Assembly (NCBI GenBank): GCA_016710165.1
Contig: JADJLJ010000002.1
Coordinates: 1 to 64,000, forward strand
DNA length: 64,000 bases
Direction of reading: 5' to 3'
Origin: Chitinophagaceae bacterium
GTDB lineage: Bacteria > Bacteroidota > Bacteroidia > Chitinophagales > Chitinophagaceae
Position 1 is the stretch's first letter, and the number at the start of each line of letters is the position of its first letter. The notes beneath the pieces are model-generated. The model was not told the origin of the DNA. It ran no database searches and was given only the letters and a program-made list of their open reading frames with translations. Position numbers and translations under genes: made by a program. Of this stretch, positions 52,861-60,275 are shown one piece after another.

Positions 52861-53103
52861 ATGAATACGGTAAAAAAAATAATGGGTTTTTTGTGGATGG
52901 TCATTGCCCCAGGGATCATTTACTTCCTGGTAGTGGGAGCCGTGCATAATATCGGGGAGGGAACAAAAGATATCAATAAACCCATTCCCTGGATAATCAT
53001 CATTTCCATATTCACCCCCATTGCCATCGGGTTGATGATCTTTGGCTGGTATGCATTAAAAGGTGAATATGATCATCTTCCGGAGAGCTCAGAAGAATTA
53101 TAA
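52861..53103 (+). CDS. Small membrane protein, DUF6814-like
   Basis: 80 residues, two TM helices (about 7-29 and 43-65) with a short loop VVGAVHNIGEGTKDINKPIP. Small proteins of this kind accompany MFS carriers in Bacteroidota (DUF6814, name from memory). Possibly a transporter accessory subunit. Confidence 0.75.
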   Translation: MNTVKKIMGFLWMVIAPGIIYFLVVGAVHNIGEGTKDINKPIPWIIIISIFTPIAIGLMIFGWYALKGEYDHLPESSEEL

Positions 53104-53138
53104 TTCAACAAAATTTTACAAATTTTAAACAATCGGCA

Positions 53139-53169
53139 CTTGCAGATGTTATTGGCTGTATTAATTTTG
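53139..53169 (+). promoter_or_regulatory. Probable promoter of the exporter operon
   Basis: CTTG (53139-53142) and TAATTTTG (53162-53169) are 19 nt apart. The ATG at 53177 is only 7 nt further, so the transcript would be nearly leaderless. Confidence 0.45.
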
Positions 53170-53176
53170 CATATTA

Positions 53177-53461
53177 ATGAAAAAAGGGGCAGCCATATTA
53201 CTTTTGATATTCACCCTGGTTCAGGCCGGGCCTGCCATTTGCTCAATTTTTTCTCCGGCCGTCACTGTTTTCATGGCAGACGAAGAGAAAGGGCCTGAAA
53301 AAACAGAACTGGAAAAGAAAAATACAAAAAAAGACTACCTGGTTTGCTTTTTCGGTGTTTCTGAAAATAGCGAAGTACTCAAAACGGGGTATCGTATTTC
53401 AGAAGATATTCACCGTTCACCCACTCTCGAAAAGTTGACCCCTCCTCCCAATTTCTGTTGA
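53177..53461 (+). CDS. Small secreted protein heading the exporter operon
   Basis: 94 residues. Signal-like N-terminus (MKKGAAILLLIFTLVQAG), then a charged region (EEKGPEKTELEKKNTKKDYL) and a C-terminus rich in Pro (LTPPPNFC) with Cys at the end. No family recognised. Lies 78 bp before the ABC gene in the same direction and may be transported or assist transport (inference). Confidence 0.65.
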   Translation: MKKGAAILLLIFTLVQAGPAICSIFSPAVTVFMADEEKGPEKTELEKKNTKKDYLVCFFGVSENSEVLKTGYRISEDIHRSPTLEKLTPPPNFC

Positions 53462-53539
53462 TCATTTCATTTTATTTTTTTAGCTCTGGTATGCATGCAT
53501 ACATGCCATACCTGTAAACGATTGACAAAAACCCAAATT

Positions 53540-55210
53540 ATGCCAACAATACAAAATCCTGTTACCAGGATATTGAACCTGGTTAAGCTGGAGAAGGAAG
53601 AAATAACCAGTGTTTATTTCTATGCCATCCTGAAAGGATTGATACAACTCTCATTGCCCCTGGGTGTACAGACCATTATCGGCTTTGTGCTGGGAGCATC
53701 CATGCGGGCTTCACTGGTTGTGCTGATCATATTGGTGGTGGCCGGCGTACTGGCTGCCGGCCTGATGAAAGTGAACCAGATGAAGATCATTGAAAAGATC
53801 CAGCAAAAATTATTTGTCCGGTATTCCTTTGCCTTTGCTGAACATATTCCAAAACTTGACCTGAAACAGACCGACAGCTATTACCTGCCCGAACTGGTAA
53901 ACCGTTTTTTTGACATCCCGGTATTACAGAAAAGCCTGTCCAAGATTTTGCTGGACGTGCCTACGGCAAGTATCCAGATATTATTCGGCCTGATCCTGTT
54001 GTCGTTTTACCATCCTGCCTTTATCCTTTTTGGTTTTATCCTCGTTGTTTTATTGTGGCTGATCCTGCGTTATACCGGTAACCAGGGGTTGCAAACCAGT
54101 ATTGAAGAAAGCAACTATAAATACCGGGTGGCTGCCTGGCTTGAAGAAATGGCCCGGGTCATTAAATCGATCAAGCTGGCAAAGACAAACGATCTGCACC
54201 TGCAGAAGACGGACGACCAGGTGACCGGCTACCTGGAGGCCCGTAACAGTCACTTCAGGATACTGCTGCTGCAATACAATGTACTCGTTATATTCAAAAC
54301 AATTATTACTGCTGCTATGCTGGTAGTGGGTACGCTGTTACTGGTAAACCAGCAACTGAATATCGGCCAGTTCATTGCAGCAGAGATCATCATATTGCTG
54401 GTGTTGAATTCCGTGGAAAAACTGATCATGACCCTGGGCAGTGTGTACGACACGCTCACATCGGTGGAAAAGATAGCAAGCCTTACTGAAAAACCTGTAG
54501 AACAGAACGGTAACGTAGTGTTGCATGAAACCAATAATGGACTCGGCCTGGAAATGAAAAACCTCAGTTTCAGTTATGATGACGAAACAGAGGTCCTGCA
54601 TAATATTTCCTTGAAGGTAAATCCCGGTGAAAAGGTTTGCATAAAGGGGAAAGGCAGTTCAGGCAAATCGACACTGCTGCGGGTAATGGCAGGCGCGTAT
54701 ACCGGCTTTACCGGAAATTTTTTACTGAATGGTTTGTCAGTTGGTAATTATGATCTGTCTTCTCTCCGTTCACAGACGGGGGTGCTTTTGAATCAACAGG
54801 ATATTTTTTACGGCACATTGTGGGAAAACATTGCACTGGGTAACCCGGCGATCCGCATGGAATCCGTAACGGATTTTGCAGCCAGGACCGGGCTCAATGA
54901 ATTTATCAATACGCTGAAGAACGGCTACGATACCATACTTGATCCTACAGGAAAGCGACTGCCACGGAGCGTGATCCATAAGATATTATTGATAAGGGCC
55001 CTGGTTGGTAAACCCGGCCTTTTATTGCTGGAGGAACCCTGGCTGAATTCTGAGAACGAACATCGCAGCCAGATCATTCAGCTGCTGACGGAAATAAAAA
55101 ACACGACGATGGTAGTGGTAACCAATGATGAAGAGTTTGCAAACCTGTGTGATACGATCATTACACTGGAAGAAGGGACAGCCCGGATCACTTACACTAA
55201 AATAAAATAA
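53540..55210 (+). CDS. ABC exporter with degenerate nucleotide-binding domain
   Basis: 556 residues from ATG 53540. TM domain of the type I secretion/HlyB kind without peptidase domain (about 1-320). The nucleotide-binding domain retains Walker A (GKGSSGKST, Lys376) and the Q-loop (LNQQDIF), but the signature LSGGQ is replaced by LPRSV (474-478), Walker B reads LLLLEEP with Glu498 for Asp, and the switch His is Asn529. Followed by HlyD and TolC genes (2-bp gap, then 4-bp overlap), so a tripartite exporter is expected. Related degenerate sequences are, from memory, found in other Bacteroidota. Confidence 0.9.
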   Translation: MPTIQNPVTRILNLVKLEKEEITSVYFYAILKGLIQLSLPLGVQTIIGFVLGASMRASLVVLIILVVAGVLAAGLMKVNQMKIIEKIQQKLFVRYSFAFAEHIPKLDLKQTDSYYLPELVNRFFDIPVLQKSLSKILLDVPTASIQILFGLILLSFYHPAFILFGFILVVLLWLILRYTGNQGLQTSIEESNYKYRVAAWLEEMARVIKSIKLAKTNDLHLQKTDDQVTGYLEARNSHFRILLLQYNVLVIFKTIITAAMLVVGTLLLVNQQLNIGQFIAAEIIILLVLNSVEKLIMTLGSVYDTLTSVEKIASLTEKPVEQNGNVVLHETNNGLGLEMKNLSFSYDDETEVLHNISLKVNPGEKVCIKGKGSSGKSTLLRVMAGAYTGFTGNFLLNGLSVGNYDLSSLRSQTGVLLNQQDIFYGTLWENIALGNPAIRMESVTDFAARTGLNEFINTLKNGYDTILDPTGKRLPRSVIHKILLIRALVGKPGLLLLEEPWLNSENEHRSQIIQLLTEIKNTTMVVVTNDEEFANLCDTIITLEEGTARITYTKIK

Positions 55211-55212
55211 TC

Positions 55213-56526
55213 ATGGACTACAATAAATTAAGATCAAGCAGGCATATTTACCTGCACGATACCAGGAGCCGTATCAAGCTGTGGTTCTTCATTTGCATAC
55301 TGGTATTCTTTATTTTCCTGTTTCTTCCGTGGACACAGAATATCCGGGCTAAAGGTGTTGTAACCACCCTTTACCAGGACCAACGGCCACAACAGGTGAA
55401 TACGATCATCGGTGGCCGGGTAATGAAATGGTATATCAAGGAAGGAGATTATGTGAAAGCGGGGGATACACTCGTACAATTATCCGAGGTGAAGGTCGAT
55501 TACCTTGATCCAAACCTGTTGCAGCGAACGAAAGAACAACTGGCTGGTAAACAATTATCGGTTGAGTATTATAAGAACAAGGTAGGAGTTACCAGGCAGC
55601 AGATCGGGGCCATGAACTCCGGTCTGGAATTGAAACTAGACCAGATGCAGAATAAGATCAGCCAGATCCGGTTGAAAGTTCAGGCCGACAGTGCCGAACT
55701 TGTTGCGGCCAATAATGATTACCTGATCACTGCAAAACAATACAACCGCCAGAAAGCCATGTACGACAGCGGGCTTGTGTCGCTGACACAACTGGAGATA
55801 CGTAACCAGCAGTACCAGAATGCCCTGGCGAAAAAGATCAGTTCCGAAAATAAACTGGCCAACAGCAAACAGGATCTTACCATCGCAAGCATTGAAATGA
55901 GTTCCCTGCAGCAGGAGAATATTGAAAAGGTTTCCAAGGCACAGGGAGAGCAATACCAGTCACTCACCCAGATCGCTACCGGACAGGCGGATATTGCAAA
56001 GCTGGAAAATCAGTTTGCCAGTTATAGCATACGAAACGGAATGTATTATTTAATGGCATCACAAAGCGGCCAGGTGGTAAAGGCACAAAAGGCCGGGATA
56101 GGTGAGTTTGTAAAAGACGGAGACATGATCGCAGAGATCGTACCGGATAAGATCCAATATGCAGTGGAAATGTTCGTGCAGCCACTCGACCTGCCCCTGG
56201 TGGCACCCGGGCAGAAAGTACGGTTTTTCTTTGATGGTTTTCCTGCCATTGTTTTCAGTGGCTGGCCCAAAGCATCCTCGGGCACATTTGGAGGCGAAGT
56301 GGTGGCCGTGGAAAGCAATGTAAGTGTGAATGGGAAATTCAGGGTACTGGTCAAGGAAGATCCAGACGACAGGCCATGGCCCAAAGAACTAAAGATAGGG
56401 GTAGGTACCCAGGGCATTGCCTTATTAAAGGATGTACCGGTGTGGTATGAACTGTGGCGGAATATCAATGGCTTTCCGCCGGACTATTACAAACAAAATG
56501 AATCAAGAAAAAAAGATCTAAAATGA
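55213..56526 (+). CDS. HlyD-family membrane fusion protein
   Basis: 437 residues. TM anchor about 22-42, biotinyl-lipoyl domain opening GGRVMKWYIKEGDYVKAGDT, long coiled-coil hairpin (about 100-270), second lipoyl half (QSGQVVKAQKAGIGEFVKDG), then beta-barrel (PGQKVRFFFDGFPAIVFSGW). It bridges the ABC exporter and TolC in the periplasm. Stop overlaps the TolC start. Confidence 0.93.
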   Translation: MDYNKLRSSRHIYLHDTRSRIKLWFFICILVFFIFLFLPWTQNIRAKGVVTTLYQDQRPQQVNTIIGGRVMKWYIKEGDYVKAGDTLVQLSEVKVDYLDPNLLQRTKEQLAGKQLSVEYYKNKVGVTRQQIGAMNSGLELKLDQMQNKISQIRLKVQADSAELVAANNDYLITAKQYNRQKAMYDSGLVSLTQLEIRNQQYQNALAKKISSENKLANSKQDLTIASIEMSSLQQENIEKVSKAQGEQYQSLTQIATGQADIAKLENQFASYSIRNGMYYLMASQSGQVVKAQKAGIGEFVKDGDMIAEIVPDKIQYAVEMFVQPLDLPLVAPGQKVRFFFDGFPAIVFSGWPKASSGTFGGEVVAVESNVSVNGKFRVLVKEDPDDRPWPKELKIGVGTQGIALLKDVPVWYELWRNINGFPPDYYKQNESRKKDLK

Positions 56527-57932
56527 ACCCGCTAAAATATTTCTTTTCTCTGGCCTCCTTCGTGATGCCTGTGGCTGCTGTTGCACAGGATCCGCCAAAG
56601 AAATTGTCAGCACAACAGGTAATGGAAATTGTAAAACAATTTCACCCGGTGGCAAAGCAGGCAGATATTTTTGTTGAAAAAGCAAAAGCCGATGTAATTA
56701 CCGCCCGGGGTATGTTTGATCCCGTTTTAAAAAATGAAACTGCTCAAAAGACCTTTGACGGCACCGGTTATTACTATTACAACCGCCCGGAACTGAATAT
56801 ACCCACCTGGTTTGGAATAGAAGTGTCTGCCGGGATTGAATATTTATCCGGTGACCGTACCGACCCCGTGGAAACAAAGGGAGAGTCCAGTTACATAGGT
56901 ATAAGTGTGCCCCTGGCAAAGAACCTGTTGATGGATAAAAGGAGGGCCGCCCTGCAAACAGCGAAAATTTTCCGTTCAGCATCCGAAGCAGAGAAAAGGA
57001 TCATGTTGAATGATCTTCTGCTGGACGCAATGAACAGTTACTGGAACTGGGTAAAGCAATACCAGGTATATAAAATAATGACGGATGCTGTATCCGTGAA
57101 TGAAAAGAGAATGGCATTGGTCCGCACGGCTTATTTACTTGGTGACCGTCCGGCCATAGATACCACGGAAGCATTGGCACAATTACAGCATTTTGAATTA
57201 TTAAAAAACCAGGCCTGGTTAGAATTTCAGAATGCAGGGCTGGAACTGTCGATCTTTCTTTGGAAACCCGATACGACGCCGTATGATTTAGAGAATAACA
57301 TCACGCCTGGAGATGATCTGCAGGAACCGGGTATCCTGGATTTTGGCGAGCCCGAACTGTTTGCTTTACTTGATGCTGCCCGGAAAAATCACCCGGAGCT
57401 GGTGATCTATAATTTTAAACTGGATGTGCTGGGTGTTGAGAAAAAACTGAAATTCCAGGAGTTGCTACCAACAGTGAACTTCCGTTACAACCAACTGGGT
57501 AAGGGGTATGATGTTTTAAAAACTGTAACCGGGCCCATGTTTGAAAATAATTTTCAGTATGGATTATCAATCGGTATCCCTTTGCGGTTATCCCAGGGCC
57601 GGGGGGAATATAAAAAAGCGAAACTTAAGATAACCGAGACCAAATTGCAGCAAAGTCAAAAAATGTTGCAGGTGGAAAATAAAATAAAAAGTTATTTCAA
57701 TGAACTGGTTGCCTTAAAAATCCAGCTGCAATTACAGGAAAGGGCCTGGAAAAATTACCTGCTACTCCAGCGGGGAGAGGAGACCAGGTTTCAGGCTGGA
57801 GAGAGTTCTTTATTCCTTATTAATACAAGGGAGAATAAAACATTGGAAGCACTGCAGAAACTGATGGAATTGAAGGCAAAGTACTACAAAACCGCAATTT
57901 TCCTGCAATGGGCTGCCGGTGTATTGACTTAA
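56523..57932 (+). CDS. TolC-family outer-membrane channel
   Basis: 469 residues with signal peptide (cleavage near VAQD). Outer membrane efflux domain pattern: FHPVAKQADIFVEKAKADVI, and in the second half YGLSIGIPLRLSQGRGEYKK with paired helices. Forms the outer tunnel for the exporter. ATGA overlap with HlyD. Confidence 0.92.
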   Translation: MNPLKYFFSLASFVMPVAAVAQDPPKKLSAQQVMEIVKQFHPVAKQADIFVEKAKADVITARGMFDPVLKNETAQKTFDGTGYYYYNRPELNIPTWFGIEVSAGIEYLSGDRTDPVETKGESSYIGISVPLAKNLLMDKRRAALQTAKIFRSASEAEKRIMLNDLLLDAMNSYWNWVKQYQVYKIMTDAVSVNEKRMALVRTAYLLGDRPAIDTTEALAQLQHFELLKNQAWLEFQNAGLELSIFLWKPDTTPYDLENNITPGDDLQEPGILDFGEPELFALLDAARKNHPELVIYNFKLDVLGVEKKLKFQELLPTVNFRYNQLGKGYDVLKTVTGPMFENNFQYGLSIGIPLRLSQGRGEYKKAKLKITETKLQQSQKMLQVENKIKSYFNELVALKIQLQLQERAWKNYLLLQRGEETRFQAGESSLFLINTRENKTLEALQKLMELKAKYYKTAIFLQWAAGVLT

Positions 57933-57963
57933 TAAATATTAATAACAATTAAAATTTTAGAAA

Positions 57964-58254
57964 ATGAAATGCCCCAATTGTGAAGAATTTTTAGTCATGA
58001 CCGAAAGACAGGGAATTGAAATTGACTATTGTCCTAAATGCCGTGGTGTATGGTTAGACAGAGGTGAGCTTGATAAGATAATTGAGAAGTCAGTTTCAGC
58101 TGAATCATCATCTAATAGTAATTATCCAATTTCCGGGAAAGGTAAACAGGATGACTATTATAACCGTGATGACTGGTCATCTGACCGAAATAAAGAGTAT
58201 AAGAAAAATTACAATAAAAGTAAAGGTAGTTTTTTGAGCGATCTTTTTGATTGA
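57964..58254 (+). CDS. Zinc-ribbon (zf-TFIIB) protein
   Basis: 96 residues. Cys3, Cys6, Cys23 and Cys26 with CRGVWLDRGELDKI form the zf-TFIIB motif; the rest is a low-complexity Ser/Asn/Lys tail ending SDLFD. Cytosolic; function unknown. Follows the exporter operon by 31 bp with an A/T-rich leader, perhaps co-transcribed. Confidence 0.85.
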   Translation: MKCPNCEEFLVMTERQGIEIDYCPKCRGVWLDRGELDKIIEKSVSAESSSNSNYPISGKGKQDDYYNRDDWSSDRNKEYKKNYNKSKGSFLSDLFD

Positions 58255-58264
58255 GGAGGATATA

Positions 58265-58364
58265 CGGTAGTGTCCTATTTTGAATGAAAGTCATCCTGAG
58301 CCTGCCTGCCGGCAGGCAGGCTCAGGATGACAGATCACAAAATATTCAAAATAGGGCACTACCG
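58265..58364. mobile_element. MITE-like 100-bp palindromic element
   Basis: Outer arms of 21 bp (58265-58285 and 58344-58364, one mismatch) and a perfect 40-bp inner palindrome (58291-58330) with CCTGCCTGCCGGCAGGCAGG at its centre. No coding capacity. Short flanks read ATATA and ATATA. Structure fits a miniature inverted-repeat element; the matching transposase is not in this window. Confidence 0.75.
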
Positions 58365-58468
58365 GATATACAATATGACCAGCTTTATTTGGCTTACCAG
58401 TTTTATCATTACTCAAAAAAGTTATGTTGTCTGATAATTATTTAATTGACGAGTCTAATTTTGTAATC

Positions 58469-59200
58469 ATGCCAGCGATAAGAGTCCGGATTTGTTTTTT
58501 TCTTATTTTGACTTGTGGAGGATATTCTGGTTTTGGTCAGTATACTGGCCTTGGCAGCTGGAATATAGTCAACCTCAAATACGGTATTGACAAAAGCTGG
58601 AGTGTATTTGGCGAAGCGCAGTTAAGGTCTTTAACATTTTATAATACTTTCCATTATTATGAATATAAAGCCGGTGTTAATTACAAGGTCCTTCCGAATG
58701 TCAAGCTGTCTTTAGGCTTCGGAAAGTATATTACTTATAAGGAGGGAGGAAACTTTAAACTGCCAAAAAATAACGATGAATTCAGATTATGGCCCCAGCT
58801 TGTTTTAAGTCAATCTATTGGCAAATTTAAAATTGAACAACGTTACCGGGCTGAACTGAGATTTACCAGTAATGGATACCGAAATCGGTACAGGTACAGG
58901 CTTGGAGCCAGTCTTCCGTTTGGAAATGAAAAAAATGGATATTCCCCTTTTCTGTTAAGTGCCAGTAATGAACTGTTCATTACCAATAAAGATCCTTATT
59001 TCGAAAGGAACAGGTTGATGCTATCGCTTAATTACAAACTTTCACCGCAGGTTTCATTTCAACTGGGATACATACATCAATTCGACAATAGAATAAATGA
59101 TGAAACCGGCAGGGATTTTTTACTGACAGGAATATTCATCGAATTGACCCGAAAAACAAAGCATAAGGAAACCAGCGATTTTGAACTAAAAGACAATTAG
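58469..59200 (+). CDS. DUF2490 outer-membrane protein
   Basis: 243 residues from ATG 58469, chosen for the signal peptide (MPAIRVRICFFLILTCGG). DUF2490 hallmarks: GLGSWNIVNLKYGIDKSWSV, EQRYRAELRFTSNGYRNRYR and the end DFLLTGIFIELTRKTK. Barrel-type; unknown role. Precedes the terC gene by 119 bp. Confidence 0.85.
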   Translation: MPAIRVRICFFLILTCGGYSGFGQYTGLGSWNIVNLKYGIDKSWSVFGEAQLRSLTFYNTFHYYEYKAGVNYKVLPNVKLSLGFGKYITYKEGGNFKLPKNNDEFRLWPQLVLSQSIGKFKIEQRYRAELRFTSNGYRNRYRYRLGASLPFGNEKNGYSPFLLSASNELFITNKDPYFERNRLMLSLNYKLSPQVSFQLGYIHQFDNRINDETGRDFLLTGIFIELTRKTKHKETSDFELKDN

Positions 59201-59319
59201 AGAAAGCGAAGAATGCAATTATGAAAACATGGAGGATACTGAAGCACATGGCGGTTAGGATAATTGCAGCACTTATTTGTACATGTCCCCGTCATTTAAC
59301 AATTTAAAATTTATGATTC

Positions 59320-60216
59320 ATGAACAACATATGGTCCTGGATATTATTTAACGCCTTTGTATTGCTGATGCTTGCCATAGACCTGGGCCTTTTTCACCGG
59401 CAGTCGAAAAAAGTAACTTTTAAAGAAGCCATCACATGGTCGGTAATTTGGATCACACTTGCCATGATTTTTAATGTGTGGATCTATTTCAGCATGGGAG
59501 AAAGACCGGCGCTGGAATTCCTTACCGGTTACCTGGTGGAAAAATCACTCAGTGTAGATAATATTTTTGTGTTCGTGCTGCTTTTCTCCTTCTTCAAAGT
59601 ACCGGACATATATCGTCACCGGGTTCTGTTCTGGGGTGTTATTGGCGCATTGATCATGCGGGCTATTTTCATTGCTGTGGGTGCTTTACTTATTGCCAAA
59701 TTTCATTGGATCGTTTATTTATTCGGTATTTTCCTGGTTTATACAGGTTATATGATGTTTAAAAAATCGGCTGCAGATATGCACCCGGAGGATAACCTCC
59801 TGGTACGCTGGTTCATTAAAAGAGGTAAAGTAACGAGTGAATATCATGGCAAAAAATTCTTTGTTACCCTTGAAGGAAAGCAACTGGCTACTCCTTTATT
59901 CCTTTGTTTATTGTCTATTGAGTTTACCGACCTGATATTTGCAGTTGATTCCATTCCTGCCATCTTTGCCATCACCAACGATCCATTCATTGTATATACT
60001 TCCAATGTATTTGCCATTCTCGGATTGCGGTCATTATATTTTGCCTTAGAAGGAATTATTAGCCGATACCCATATCTCCGGTACGGGTTAGCCATCATCT
60101 TGATTTTTATCGGTTTTAAAATGCTGTTGGTGGATATTTATAAGATACCGGTAATTGCCTCGCTTGGATTTATAGCGCTTGTACTTATCATATCGGTGCT
60201 TTGGAAAAAGAAGTGA
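59320..60216 (+). CDS. TerC-family membrane protein
   Basis: 298 residues, about nine TM helices. Acidic intramembrane motifs AIDLGLFHRQSKKVTFKEA, VEKSLSVDNIFVFVLLFSFF and EFTDLIFAVDSIPAIFAIT are TerC/Alx signatures. Alx-type members export manganese; tellurite resistance is the historical name. Single gene, convergent with the GH3 gene. Confidence 0.93.
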   Translation: MNNIWSWILFNAFVLLMLAIDLGLFHRQSKKVTFKEAITWSVIWITLAMIFNVWIYFSMGERPALEFLTGYLVEKSLSVDNIFVFVLLFSFFKVPDIYRHRVLFWGVIGALIMRAIFIAVGALLIAKFHWIVYLFGIFLVYTGYMMFKKSAADMHPEDNLLVRWFIKRGKVTSEYHGKKFFVTLEGKQLATPLFLCLLSIEFTDLIFAVDSIPAIFAITNDPFIVYTSNVFAILGLRSLYFALEGIISRYPYLRYGLAIILIFIGFKMLLVDIYKIPVIASLGFIALVLIISVLWKKK

Positions 60217-60275
60217 TGAGCCGGTACAGAAACCAACGGCCTGCTGAACAAACAGCGGGTAATTATTAAATAAGA

